Shown piece by piece: positions 50,721 to 59,832 of a stretch of 64,000 nt of DNA. Origin of the DNA: Rhodococcus jostii RHA1 (GTDB lineage Bacteria; Actinomycetota; Actinomycetes; Mycobacteriales; Mycobacteriaceae); the NCBI RefSeq assembly GCF_000014565.1, contig NC_008268.1:5026501-5090500 (forward strand), given 5' to 3'. A program made the translations under genes and the position numbers. The notes below the pieces were generated by a model, which did not search any database, was not told the origin of the DNA, and was given only the letters and a program-made list of their open reading frames with translations. Each line of letters begins with the position of its first letter. The first letter of the stretch is position 1.

Positions 50721-52135
50721 CGAACTCCGCGGAACACGACGAACGGGTAGCCCATCCGAGCCGGGCCGAGCGCGCACAACGAGGGACGGCCGCCCGTCGA
50801 GACACTCCACCGTCCGCGCTGGCGGAGCACGGTATGGCCGATCGGCGCGACCCGGTGGGCCTCCTCGAGAAGCAGGCGACGGAGAGAGTCGCGGAACTCG
50901 TTCCGATCCGGTACGGGCGCATGGCGGCGACGGCCTTCGCCTTCTACCGCGGCGGCGCCGCGATCATGGCCGACGACCTGTCCCACTCGCCCACCACGGG
51001 CCTGCGCACGCAGCTCTGCGGCGACGCGCACCTGAGTAACTTCGGAATCTTCGCCACCCCGGAACGCCTGCTGGCATTCGACGTCAACGACTTCGACGAG
51101 ACACATCCCGGACCCTTCGAATGGGATGTCAAACGCCTGGTCTCGAGCCTCGCGATCGCGGCGCGGGAGAACGGATTCAGCGGCAGGAAGAGCAGGAAGA
51201 TCGCCCGCGCCTGCGCCGCCGAATACCGCGAAACCATCGCCAGACAGGCACAACTGGGAAATCTGGCCGTCTGGTACTCCCACATCGAGCCCACAGCGGA
51301 ACTCGTGGAGCTTCGAGACGAGCTGGACAAGTCGCAGAAGAAGCGCGCCCGCACAGCTCTGGAGAAGGCGCGGCGCCGGGACAGCGTCCAAGCGCTTTCC
51401 AAACTGACCGCCGTCGTGGACGGTGAGAGGCGGATCATCAGCAACCCGCCACTGTTGGTCCCGGCCGAGGAGCTGTACGCGGGCGACGACCTCGACTCGG
51501 TGTACCGAGACCTGCGACACCGTCTGGGCGTGTACGCGCAGTCTCTGCGGTGGGACCACCGCGTCCTCTACGACCAGTTCCGGATGGTGCAGATCGCCCG
51601 CAAGGTCGTGGGGGTCGGCAGTGTAGGCACCCGCACCTGGATCATCCTGATGCTCGGAGCGGACGACGACGATCCGCTGTTCCTCCAGGTCAAGGAGGCG
51701 GGTCCGTCGGTGCTGTCGCGTTACGTCGACGGGCCGTCGTTCGCGACCGAGGGCGAGCGGGTAGTCAGCGGACAGCGGCTGATGCAGGCCGCGAGCGACA
51801 TCTTCCTGGGCTGGGAACGGGGTGCCGGTCCCGACGGCGTCGAGCGGGACTTCTACGTACGCCAACTGCGGGACGGGAAGGGTTCGGCGGTGGTCGAATC
51901 CCAGACCCCCACCGTGATGATGCTGTACGGGCGATTGTGCGCCCGGGCCCTCGCCTACGCGCACGCGCGGGCAGGCGACCGGATCGCGATCGCCGCCTAC
52001 CTGGGGGACGACACCGAATTCGACCACGCGATGGAGGAATTCGCCGAAACGTACGCCGACCAGAACACCCGAGATCATGCGGCGCTGCTCGAGGCCGTCG
52101 CCGGGGGCCGCATCGTCGCAGCCACCGGTCTCTGA
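50717..52135 (+). CDS. DUF2252 family protein
   Basis: A 472-residue DUF2252 protein with a kinase-like appearance: YGRMAATAFAFYRGGAAIMADDL, then LCGDAHLSNFGIF (catalytic-loop-like HxxN) and FDVNDFDETHPGPFEWDVKRL (DxD-like, resembling the metal-binding part of aminoglycoside phosphotransferases). Activity is unproven for most of the family. ATG 50717 overlaps the stop of a nine-codon leader. It is divergent from the amidotransferase gene. Confidence 0.86.
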   Translation: MTNSAEHDERVAHPSRAERAQRGTAARRDTPPSALAEHGMADRRDPVGLLEKQATERVAELVPIRYGRMAATAFAFYRGGAAIMADDLSHSPTTGLRTQLCGDAHLSNFGIFATPERLLAFDVNDFDETHPGPFEWDVKRLVSSLAIAARENGFSGRKSRKIARACAAEYRETIARQAQLGNLAVWYSHIEPTAELVELRDELDKSQKKRARTALEKARRRDSVQALSKLTAVVDGERRIISNPPLLVPAEELYAGDDLDSVYRDLRHRLGVYAQSLRWDHRVLYDQFRMVQIARKVVGVGSVGTRTWIILMLGADDDDPLFLQVKEAGPSVLSRYVDGPSFATEGERVVSGQRLMQAASDIFLGWERGAGPDGVERDFYVRQLRDGKGSAVVESQTPTVMMLYGRLCARALAYAHARAGDRIAIAAYLGDDTEFDHAMEEFAETYADQNTRDHAALLEAVAGGRIVAATGL

Positions 52136-52175
52136 AGCAGCAACGCGGTCGACTGGCTTCGACAGTCGGCGCGGC

Positions 52176-52775
52176 TCAGAAGATCTGCATGAAGCGGTAC
52201 CAGTCGGATTCGATGTGCTGATATCCGATCTCACCGTCACGCTGGGGTCGCCCGATCTTGTCGGTCCCGTCCGGCAGACGAGCGACTCCGACAAGGTTGA
52301 CCAGGCCGCCTTCGAGGAAGAAGTGGCAGCCGGTGTCCAGCGGCTCGACGCGCCAGGTGTCGTACAGTCCTATCCGCTGGTCGTCGGACGACGGTGTGCA
52401 CGTCTGCGCGTACGCGGTCAGTTCGCCTACCGACAGCCGCCACCCGAGGTCGGACGGCACACCGAAGAATACGAGGGTCGCCGTCAGCGCCACGATGGCC
52501 GGTGCCAGGCAGATGCGTCGATCCCACCGGAACCGCCAGAGCTGAACGCCGGCGAGGATCAGCCACACGGCACCCAGAATCAGCAGGGCGAAACCAGCGA
52601 GCACGACGTACGGGAAGACCGGGTCGAGCGGAATCGTGATCACCAGCGTCGCAGCGCAGGCGAACGCGACGAGGGCGGTGAGGACGATCCCGGTCGCCAA
52701 CCGCCACCACCGCGGCGTGTCCGTCCGGCGGCGTGCACTGCGTTGCGTCGACTGTGCGTCGCGGCCGTCCGTCAT
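52176..52775 (-). CDS. Hypothetical membrane protein
   Basis: A 199-residue protein with about three N-terminal membrane helices (LATGIVLTALVAFACAATLV, VVLAGFALLILGAVWLILAG and LAPAIVALTATLVFFGVP) and a soluble C-terminal half of about 90 residues that contains two Cys (QTCTPS, DTGCHFF), probably extracytoplasmic. I do not recognise the family. ATG 52775. It is convergent with DUF2252 and 14 nt or more from any weak stem; the next gene on the strand starts upstream at 53310. Confidence 0.7.
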   Translation of the reverse strand: MTDGRDAQSTQRSARRRTDTPRWWRLATGIVLTALVAFACAATLVITIPLDPVFPYVVLAGFALLILGAVWLILAGVQLWRFRWDRRICLAPAIVALTATLVFFGVPSDLGWRLSVGELTAYAQTCTPSSDDQRIGLYDTWRVEPLDTGCHFFLEGGLVNLVGVARLPDGTDKIGRPQRDGEIGYQHIESDWYRFMQIF

Positions 52776-52824
52776 CTGCCCCGGTTCGCCGTCGCCCCGA
52801 AGAACCCTCCGGCAACGGTGCGCA

Positions 52825-53310
52825 CTAGAAGATCAGCCCGTGCGTTTCGACGAGCGCCATGGTCGCTTCCATGTCCGCCGAGCATCCGTAGGGTGCGATG
52901 ATTTCCTCCAATTCCGCGGGGCTCAGGTCCTCGGTCAGTCGGTCGAGGCATCGGAACAGCTCTTCCAAACCTCCGGGAGAGATGATTTCCAGCAACCGTG
53001 CCGGTGTCTCTCCGGCATTCCAGAACGTGTGCCATTCCCCGCGGGGTTTGAAGATGAGATTCCCCGGACCGGCTATGACCTCGTGGTCCCCGAATTTGGC
53101 GCCGACCGTGCCCTCCAGGATGAAGCTGAACTCATCCTCGCGGGTGTGCTTGTGAAGTGGAGCCGCAAGAACCTTGGCAGGCAGACGATGCTCCACCATG
53201 GAAAACCCGCCACCCCATTCTCGACTGTTCACCAGGAAGCGGTCGCCACAGGCACCGGCGGGCTGATAGAGCTCGCCTTCTTCCGGGCCCAGAATCCGGC
53301 GAATTGGCAC
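52825..53310 (-). CDS. Cupin-domain protein
   Basis: A 161-residue single-domain cupin. Motif 1 (APLHKHTREDEFSFILEGTV) holds two His and Glu for metal binding, and motif 2 includes PRGEWHTFWNAG with the last His. A C-terminal stretch of about 50 residues (GGLEELFRCLDRL and following) resembles quercetin-dioxygenase-like cupins. GTG 53310, ten bases after GGAGG, is the likely start; GTG 53319 is too near that site. Substrate unknown. Confidence 0.83.
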   Translation of the reverse strand: MPIRRILGPEEGELYQPAGACGDRFLVNSREWGGGFSMVEHRLPAKVLAAPLHKHTREDEFSFILEGTVGAKFGDHEVIAGPGNLIFKPRGEWHTFWNAGETPARLLEIISPGGLEELFRCLDRLTEDLSPAELEEIIAPYGCSADMEATMALVETHGLIF

Positions 53311-53420
53311 TGCCCGCACACCTCCCACGGCCGAGTAAGGGGTTCTTCCCGCGACGATACGCCGACGCAACGGCCATCGAGTGGTTCTTTCTCCCCGCAG
53401 TATCCGACGCGCCGGGGCAC

Positions 53421-54164
53421 TCAGTCCCGCGCGTGCGGTGGACCGCCGAAGCCGCGGAGGTCGCGGGCGGTGGCACCGGGTTCGAAGGTGCTGCCGCCGG
53501 GGCCGAATCGTCCGATCACGGTGTGCCGGCTGTCCCAGAGCACGCCGCGAGTGGGAAGTGCCCAGCGGGTCGAGAAGGTGGACGCGGCGTCCTCGTCGTC
53601 CGCGGACGGGTCGTGCGCCGCGGCGATGTGCGCGGCGTAGGCGCGCAGCGCGACCGCGAAGGCGTTGGGTTCGCGGCCGGTGTCGAGGAAGTGCGCTCGG
53701 TCGCCGCACTGCGGGCAGTGCCACGACGCGCGGTCGCATCCGCCGGCCAGGCCCACGGCAGGTGGTTCGCCTCCGGGCGGACCGGCGGTGCGATACGCGT
53801 CGAACGGGTCCGGTTGCTCGAGCGGATCGGTCGCCTGCCGTGCCGCCGCAACCATGTCCCGCCAGGCGGCATGCACGTCGAATCCACCGGGCATCAGCAC
53901 TTCTTCGGGCATCGGCCCGATGAACGCCGAGCCCGCGCACAGCACAATGCTGTGATCGCGGGCGTAGCTGTATGCCGGGTCGAGTGCCCGGGCGTGCCGC
54001 ATCTGCTGCATGCGTTCGGTGATCGGGAGCCCGTGCCATTCGCGTCCGCAGTGCGGGCACAGGTCCTGGTTCACGGTCGAGTCGTGCCCGGATCGGTTGT
54101 CGTGGTTCGCGAGTTGGTCGTGAACGAGCCGGTCGATCCGGTCGACGAGGTCACGGTCGGTCAT
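53421..54164 (-). CDS. Hypothetical protein with two CxxC pairs
   Basis: A 247-residue soluble protein of unrecognised family. CPHCGREWH near residue 35 and CPQCGDRAHF near 150 look like two zinc-ribbon halves that could bind one Zn. Between them is a charged helical region. ATG 54164 is used. It is followed by about 100 nt before the cupin start and is 40 nt after the dehydrogenase stop on the same strand. No function can be assigned. Confidence 0.72.
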   Translation of the reverse strand: MTDRDLVDRIDRLVHDQLANHDNRSGHDSTVNQDLCPHCGREWHGLPITERMQQMRHARALDPAYSYARDHSIVLCAGSAFIGPMPEEVLMPGGFDVHAAWRDMVAAARQATDPLEQPDPFDAYRTAGPPGGEPPAVGLAGGCDRASWHCPQCGDRAHFLDTGREPNAFAVALRAYAAHIAAAHDPSADDEDAASTFSTRWALPTRGVLWDSRHTVIGRFGPGGSTFEPGATARDLRGFGGPPHARD

Positions 54165-54204
54165 GGTGGGTACCCACGGTAGCGGGGGCGGTCGTTCGGC
54201 GCAG

Positions 54205-55239
54205 TCAGTATCCCGCGTCGAAGTCGAACTCGTTGAGCAGCGCCGCGTCACCCGACAGGTAGCGTCCGAGATTCTCGACGAACAAATCCACGATCTTTCC
54301 GTTCTCGGACGGCACATTGGCGGCACTGTGCGGGCTGAGAATGACATTGTCGGCCGTCCACAACGGCGAGTCCTCGCGGAGCGGTTCGGTGGAGGTGACG
54401 TCCAGGACCGCCCCGCGCAGCCTGCCCGTCGACAGTGCTTCTGCGAGAGCATCTTCGTCGATGATCGGTCCCCGGCCGAGATTGACGACCAGCGCGCCGT
54501 CGGGGAGCGCGGCGAGTTCGCGGCGTCCGATCAGTCCGCGAGTGTCGTCGGTGAGGGCGCAGGAGATCACGAGAATGTCCGCGGTGGGCAGGTGCTCGGC
54601 GATCCGGTCGGTGGTGGTCATGCTGTCGAAGGGGGCGCTGGCAGGTCGTGGGTTGCGGGCGACCCCGTCGGCGGTGACGGAGAAGCACCGGAGGAGTTCC
54701 GCTGTGCGCGAGCCGATCTTGCCTGCGCCCACGACGAGCGCGTGGCGTCCGGCGAGCTCGGTCGTTTCCTGCTTGCGCCAGGTCCGGGTCTGCCGGTCGG
54801 CGATCAGCCGGGGGAGTCCGCGCGTGAAATGCAGAATGCCGGCGAGCGCGAACTCGGCCAGCGGATCGGCGTGGACTCCCGCGGCGGTCGTCACCGTGAG
54901 CGGCGCACCCGACAGCCCGAATTTCTCGATCAGTTGCCCGGCGCCTGCGGACGTCGCCTGGATCCATGTCAGATTCGGCGACTGTTCCAGTGTGTGTTCG
55001 GGGTGGCGCCAGTCGAAATCGAACATGACGTCGGCGGTCCGCAACATCGACGTCCATCGGTCGTGCTCGCCGGCCGTCAGCTCACGCGGCACCCCCACGT
55101 GGTCGCTGTGCCATCGAGGCCGGGGGAGCAGTTCGGGTGCGTACGACACCCGGATCCGAGGGTCGCAGGCTGCGATCCTGTCGACCAGGTCCTGCTCGAG
55201 ATACGACGCGATCAGCACGTCGAGGTGCGGGTCGGGCAC
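54205..55239 (-). CDS. D-isomer-specific 2-hydroxyacid dehydrogenase
   Basis: A 344-residue NAD(P)-dependent dehydrogenase. The cofactor fold reads LVVGAGKIGSRTAELLRCF; GALVVNLGRGPIIDEDAL and the C-terminal ILSPHSAANVPSEN with its catalytic His are family marks. It differs from the standard GxGxxG only in position. AAGGAG lies five bases before GTG 55239. It is 10 nt downstream of the DHA2 MFS gene and may share its message. The 2-hydroxy acid is unknown. Confidence 0.88.
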   Translation of the reverse strand: MPDPHLDVLIASYLEQDLVDRIAACDPRIRVSYAPELLPRPRWHSDHVGVPRELTAGEHDRWTSMLRTADVMFDFDWRHPEHTLEQSPNLTWIQATSAGAGQLIEKFGLSGAPLTVTTAAGVHADPLAEFALAGILHFTRGLPRLIADRQTRTWRKQETTELAGRHALVVGAGKIGSRTAELLRCFSVTADGVARNPRPASAPFDSMTTTDRIAEHLPTADILVISCALTDDTRGLIGRRELAALPDGALVVNLGRGPIIDEDALAEALSTGRLRGAVLDVTSTEPLREDSPLWTADNVILSPHSAANVPSENGKIVDLFVENLGRYLSGDAALLNEFDFDAGY

Positions 55240-55249
55240 GGTCACTCCT

Positions 55250-56698
55250 TCAGCGCCGGCGGTCGGGCGTCGGTGCGCCCGACTCGATCTCCGGTGCGGA
55301 GGCGGACTTCGGCATCGCGGCCGCGGCGACGACGAGTACGACGGCCGCGCCGAGGGCGGCCACGAACACCAGATGCAGGGCGCCGGCCAGGTCGCCGGGG
55401 GCGGGGTTGTCGGCGCCACCCAGTCGCGCGTTGACGAGGGCGCCGAACAGGGCGACCCCCACGGCGCTGCCGATGGACCGGGCGAACATGTTGGTCGACG
55501 TGACGACGCCGCGCTCCGACCAGTCGACGCTCGACTGCGCCGCGATGAGGGTCGGGCTCGCGACGAGTCCCATGCCCCCGCCGATGACGAAGCAGCAGAT
55601 CGCCACCTGCCACACCGCCGATTCGACGGACAGGCTCAACGTGAGAGCGGTGCCCGCCACGACCAGCAGACTCCCCGCGGTGGCCGTGACACGGAAGCCG
55701 AAACGCAGGTACACGCGCCCGGACTGTGACGCGGCGATCGGCCAGCCGATGGTCAGGGTGGCCAGCGCGAACCCGGCGACCAGCGCGCCCGTCCCGAGGA
55801 CGCCCTGGGTGAAGGTCGGCACGTAGGTGGTGAGGCCCAGGACGATCGCCCCGACCAGCAGTGACACGAGGCTGCTCGCCGCGAGAACCCGCCGGGTGAA
55901 CACCCACAGCGGCAGTACCGGTTCGGCGGCGCGGCGTTCCACGAGGACGAAGACGATCAGGAACACGAATCCTGCCGCGAAGATGCCGAGACTGATCGGT
56001 GAACTCCACGCCCAGGCCTGCCCGCCCTCGAGGAGTCCGAGGATGAGCAGCGTCGCCCCGACTGCCAGGACTCCGGCGCCGGCGTAGTCGATGGACCGCT
56101 GTGTGCGTACCTGCTTCTCGTCGAAGTTGCGGATCAGCATCACGGCCGCGAGCAGGCAGAGAGGAATGTTGACGAAGAAGATCCACCGCCACGACAGGTA
56201 CTCGGAGAACACCCCGCCGAGGGTCGGGCCGACCACCGCCGACATGCCCCACACGCTGGCCAGATAACCCTGGGCCTTGGCGCGTTCGGCGAGGGTGTAG
56301 ATGTCTCCGGCGATGGTCATGCTCATCGGCTGGACGGCGCCGGCGCCGAGACCCTGCACAGCACGGAACGCGATCAGCGCGGGCATGCTCCACGCGATCC
56401 CGCACAGCACCGAGCCGACGCCGAACAGGGCGATGCCCAGGAGCATCACCGGCCTGCGGCCGAAGATGTCGGCCAGCTTGCCGTAGATCGGCACCGACAC
56501 GGCCTGGGTGAGCAGGTAGATCGAGAACAGCCACGGGAACTGCGAGAAGCCGCCGAGGTCCCCGACGATGGTGAAGACGGCGGTGGAGATGATGGTCGCA
56601 TCGAGCGCGACCAGTGACGTCGTGAGCATCAGTGACACGAGAATCGGTCCGCGTTCCGAACGGAACCCGACGTCGACCGGGGTCGTGTCCGTCGCCAT
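55250..56698 (-). CDS. MFS transporter (DHA2 family)
   Basis: A 482-residue, 14-segment exporter. LVALDATIISTAVFTIVGDLGG (helix 1), GKLADIFGRRPVMLLG, RAVQGLGAGAVQPMSMTIAGD and WRWIFFVNIPL are typical of DHA2. AAGGTGGG precedes ATG 56698. It sits with the 2-hydroxyacid dehydrogenase gene and next to the GlxA-type regulator. Substrate unknown; no multidrug evidence beyond family. Confidence 0.88.
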   Translation of the reverse strand: MATDTTPVDVGFRSERGPILVSLMLTTSLVALDATIISTAVFTIVGDLGGFSQFPWLFSIYLLTQAVSVPIYGKLADIFGRRPVMLLGIALFGVGSVLCGIAWSMPALIAFRAVQGLGAGAVQPMSMTIAGDIYTLAERAKAQGYLASVWGMSAVVGPTLGGVFSEYLSWRWIFFVNIPLCLLAAVMLIRNFDEKQVRTQRSIDYAGAGVLAVGATLLILGLLEGGQAWAWSSPISLGIFAAGFVFLIVFVLVERRAAEPVLPLWVFTRRVLAASSLVSLLVGAIVLGLTTYVPTFTQGVLGTGALVAGFALATLTIGWPIAASQSGRVYLRFGFRVTATAGSLLVVAGTALTLSLSVESAVWQVAICCFVIGGGMGLVASPTLIAAQSSVDWSERGVVTSTNMFARSIGSAVGVALFGALVNARLGGADNPAPGDLAGALHLVFVAALGAAVVLVVAAAAMPKSASAPEIESGAPTPDRRR

Positions 56699-56795
56699 TA
56701 CCCACCTTCTCCGGTTACCGCGCTCACAAGAGTTCCTGACCAACGGTAACGACAACGGGAGACGAAGTGTTCCGCGGCTGTGCCCCGTGACGCCG

Positions 56796-57752
56796 TCACG
56801 CGGTCGCCGAGGATCCGCGGAACGCCGCGCGGTACGAGTGGGGGCTGGTGCCCACGACGCGCTTGAACCGGTCGCGGAACGCGGTCGGCGACCCGAAGCC
56901 CACCTGCGCGGCGATGCGGTCGACGGAGTGAGTGGTGGTCTCCAGGAGGTACTGCGCCTGATGAATCCGGACGCGGTGAAGCCACTGCAACGGTGTGGTG
57001 CCGGTCTGCTCGCGGAATCTCCGATTGAGGGTGCGGGGGCTCGTCCCGGCTCGCCGGGCGAGGTCGTCGAGCGTCAGGTCTTCGCGGCTGTTCTCGTGCA
57101 TCCACCGGAGCAGCGGTTCGAGGCTCGTCAGCTCCGCGGACGGTGGTCGTTCGTGAACGATGAACTGCGCCTGTCCGCCTTCGCGTTCCAACGGCATGAC
57201 CGACAACCGTGCAGCGTCGGCGGCGACCGCCGACCCGTGATCCGAACGGATCATGTGCAGACACAGATCGAGGCCTGCCGCGGCACCGGCCGAGGTCAGG
57301 AACTGGCCGTTGTCGACGTAGAGCACGGCCGGATCCACGTCGACCAGCGGGTGACGCGCGGCGAGGAGTTCGGCGGCCGCCCAGTGCGTCGTCGCCCGTC
57401 TGCCGTCGAGTAGTCCTGTGGCGGCCAGAGTGAACGCTCCCACGCAGATCGACGCGATGCGGGTGCCACTGTCGGCTGCCCGGCGCAGCGCCTCGAGAAC
57501 TTCGGGTGCAAGCGGAGCGGTGGGGTCGGCCAGACCCGGCAGGATGATCGTGTCGGCCGCGTCCAGAATGCTCAGATCCCACGGCGCGCGGAGTGTGAAT
57601 GCGCCGGCATCCACGTCACCGCCGGGGGCGCACACCTTCACCCGGTAGGCCGCGCGTCCGTCCGGCAGCCTGGTGCGGCCGAAGACCTCGATCGGGGTGG
57701 CGAGATCGAACGCGATGACACCGTCGAGTGCCAGTACTGCCACGGTGTGCAT
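56796..57752 (-). CDS. GlxA-family AraC regulator with DJ-1/PfpI domain
   Basis: A 318-residue protein. Residues 1-185 form a DJ-1/PfpI-like sensor (VAVLALDGVIAFDLATPIEVFGR, then ICVGAFTLAATGLLDGRRATTHW, with the nucleophile-elbow Cys). A C-terminal AraC HTH follows: DDLARRAGTSPRTLNRRFREQTGTTPLQWL, then AAQVGFGSPTAFRDRFKRVVGTSPHSYR. It is divergent from the free DJ-1 gene. The stop region carries a small palindrome, GTGAC-GCC-GTCAC (56787-56799). Confidence 0.92.
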   Translation of the reverse strand: MHTVAVLALDGVIAFDLATPIEVFGRTRLPDGRAAYRVKVCAPGGDVDAGAFTLRAPWDLSILDAADTIILPGLADPTAPLAPEVLEALRRAADSGTRIASICVGAFTLAATGLLDGRRATTHWAAAELLAARHPLVDVDPAVLYVDNGQFLTSAGAAAGLDLCLHMIRSDHGSAVAADAARLSVMPLEREGGQAQFIVHERPPSAELTSLEPLLRWMHENSREDLTLDDLARRAGTSPRTLNRRFREQTGTTPLQWLHRVRIHQAQYLLETTTHSVDRIAAQVGFGSPTAFRDRFKRVVGTSPHSYRAAFRGSSATA

Positions 57753-57959
57753 GGCTACAACCTACGCAGTCGATCGATTTCCGCCAAGGGCGCATAACGG
57801 CGGTAAACGACGATGTGAAAGGAAGAGATCTGCGGGGATGGCGTGGCGTCAATCCGTTGATCTGTGGCGAAAATGCCAGTTCTCAGGTATCGATCGGCTG
57901 GCTGGCGTCACTGGCGGCCCGTGTACTCGGCACGCGGCACACAGGGAAAGGCACCACGG

Positions 57960-58613
57960 ATGCATGTCCAGAGCGCGCTGTTCGACGGATTCGATCCGCT
58001 CGACGTCATCGCTCCCTTCGAGGTACTGCACGCGGGCGGTCTGTACGCCGACGGCGCGCTGACCGTCGAACTGGCCTCCGCCGAGGGCGTGCGTGAGGTC
58101 CCGAGTGGAACGGCGCCGCTGAGTCTGCGGGCCGCCGCGACGCTCGACGTGGGCCGGGCCGATGTGATCGTCGTGCCGGGTGCGTCGGGGCGCGTGGAAG
58201 AGCGCGCCGAGGGCGAAGACACCATCCCGAGAATTCTCGGACGGACCCTGGAGACGCGGCTCCCCGACGTACTGCGGGAGGCCTGTGCCGACCCGGACCT
58301 GATCGTCGCCACCGTCTGCGGCGGGTCGCTCGTGCTCGCGATGGCCGGACTCGTCGAAGGCCGCCACGCCGTCACCCATCACCTGGGGATGGATCTGCTC
58401 GACGCCACCGGGGTGGTCGCCGTGGACGCCCGCGTCGTCGACGACGGTGACCTCGTCACCGCGGCCGGCGTCACCTCAGGTCTGGACCTCGGACTGTATT
58501 TACTCGAACGGGAACTGGGACCGCGCATCGCGCACGCGGTCGAGACATTGTTCGCCTACGAGCGCCGCGGCACCGTCTGGCGTGCCCGTGGGCTCGAACC
58601 CACCACCATCTGA
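57960..58613 (+). CDS. DJ-1/PfpI family protein
   Basis: A 217-residue stand-alone DJ-1/PfpI domain with the elbow motif [27 protein letters not shown]. The same domain, fused to an AraC HTH, is encoded by the divergent gene, so the two may sense or act on the same compound. Isonitrile hydratases belong here too, but this cannot be confirmed. ATG 57960; the start of the next gene is 11 nt away. Confidence 0.87.
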   Translation: MHVQSALFDGFDPLDVIAPFEVLHAGGLYADGALTVELASAEGVREVPSGTAPLSLRAAATLDVGRADVIVVPGASGRVEERAEGEDTIPRILGRTLETRLPDVLREACADPDLIVATVCGGSLVLAMAGLVEGRHAVTHHLGMDLLDATGVVAVDARVVDDGDLVTAAGVTSGLDLGLYLLERELGPRIAHAVETLFAYERRGTVWRARGLEPTTI

Positions 58614-58624
58614 GGAGCAGACCC

Positions 58625-58933
58625 ATGTCTGTCGACGGCACCTGGAACGTCGTGATCGCCACGCCCATCAGCAAGCAACGAGTCGAACTCACCTTCGTCA
58701 CGCAGGACGGGGAACTTCGCGGCATCGCTCGCGGAGCCGCCGAGGAAGTGCCGCTCACCGACCCGACGCTCGACGGGAACCGGCTCACCTGGTCTCAGTC
58801 CATCACCAAGCCGCTGCGCCTCCACTTGCAGTTCGATGTCCTCGTCGAGGGCGACGAGATGACGGGGAAGTCGACGGCGGGACGTCTGCCCAGCTCGAAG
58901 GTCAGCGGCCGCCGGTCGGTGCCCGACCGATAG
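58625..58933 (+). CDS. Small conserved hypothetical protein
   Basis: A 102-residue protein of mainly beta character: [20 protein letters not shown], a turn, then [30 protein letters not shown], and a basic C-terminus. The alternation suggests a small barrel, but I do not recognise the family. GAGGAG lies before ATG 58625. It is 11 nt after the DJ-1 gene and 11 nt before purC, so it is probably transcribed with both. Confidence 0.78.
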   Translation: MSVDGTWNVVIATPISKQRVELTFVTQDGELRGIARGAAEEVPLTDPTLDGNRLTWSQSITKPLRLHLQFDVLVEGDEMTGKSTAGRLPSSKVSGRRSVPDR

Positions 58934-58944
58934 GCTGGGTCACC

Positions 58945-59829
58945 GTGCGCCCCTCACTCGATTCATACGCCCATCTGGCCGGTGGCAAGGTCCGCGACCT
59001 CTACACGATCGACGACGAGCACCTCCTGTTGGTCGCGAGCGACCGGATCTCCGCCTACGACCACGTCCTCAGCACCCCGATCCCGGACAAGGGGCGGGTG
59101 CTCACCGCGATGAGCGTCTTCTTCTTCGGCGTCCTCGGTGGCAACAACCATCTGGCCGGTGAACCCGACGACAGCCGGATCCCCGAAGAGGTCCTCGGCC
59201 GCGCGCTGGTGGTCCGGAAGCTGGACATGGTCCCCGTCGAGTGCGTGGCCCGCGGCTACCTCACGGGGTCGGGGCTGCTCGACTACAACGAGACCGGCGC
59301 GGTGTGCGGCGTCGCACTGCCCGAGGGGTTGGTGGAGGCGAGCCAGCTTCCCGACCCGATCTTCACGCCCGCCAGCAAGGCCGAACTGGGCGAGCACGAC
59401 GAGAACATCAGTTTCGAGGCCGTGGTCGAGAAGGTGGGTCAGGACCTGGCCGTGAAGCTGCGCGACGACACCCTCGACATCTACGGCCGGGCGTCCAACT
59501 TCGCCGCGGACCGGGGCATCATCCTCGCGGACACCAAGCTCGAGTTCGGACTGGACCCGCAGGGCAACCTGGTTCTCGCCGACGAGGTCCTCACCCCCGA
59601 CTCGTCCCGGTACTGGCCGGCCGACGGGTACGAGGCCGGGAAGGTGCAGCCGAGCTTCGACAAGCAGTTCGTCCGCAACTGGCTCACCGGACCCGAATCC
59701 GGCTGGGACCGCGCGTCCGACACTCCGCCGCCGCCGCTGCCCGCCGAGATCGTGGAGGCGACCCGCGAGCGGTACATCGAAGCGTACGAGCGGATCTCGG
59801 GTCTGTCGTTCGCGGACTGGGTGGGCTGA
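58945..59829 (+). CDS. purC: SAICAR synthetase
   Basis: A 294-residue enzyme that joins CAIR and aspartate with ATP to give SAICAR in de novo purine synthesis. Motifs: [47 protein letters not shown] and [12 protein letters not shown] 58945 matches the conserved start. It is encoded tightly after a small hypothetical gene and 3 nt before oligopeptidase B, a pairing also known in other actinobacteria. Confidence 0.97.
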   Translation: MRPSLDSYAHLAGGKVRDLYTIDDEHLLLVASDRISAYDHVLSTPIPDKGRVLTAMSVFFFGVLGGNNHLAGEPDDSRIPEEVLGRALVVRKLDMVPVECVARGYLTGSGLLDYNETGAVCGVALPEGLVEASQLPDPIFTPASKAELGEHDENISFEAVVEKVGQDLAVKLRDDTLDIYGRASNFAADRGIILADTKLEFGLDPQGNLVLADEVLTPDSSRYWPADGYEAGKVQPSFDKQFVRNWLTGPESGWDRASDTPPPPLPAEIVEATRERYIEAYERISGLSFADWVG

Positions 59830-59832
59830 GAC

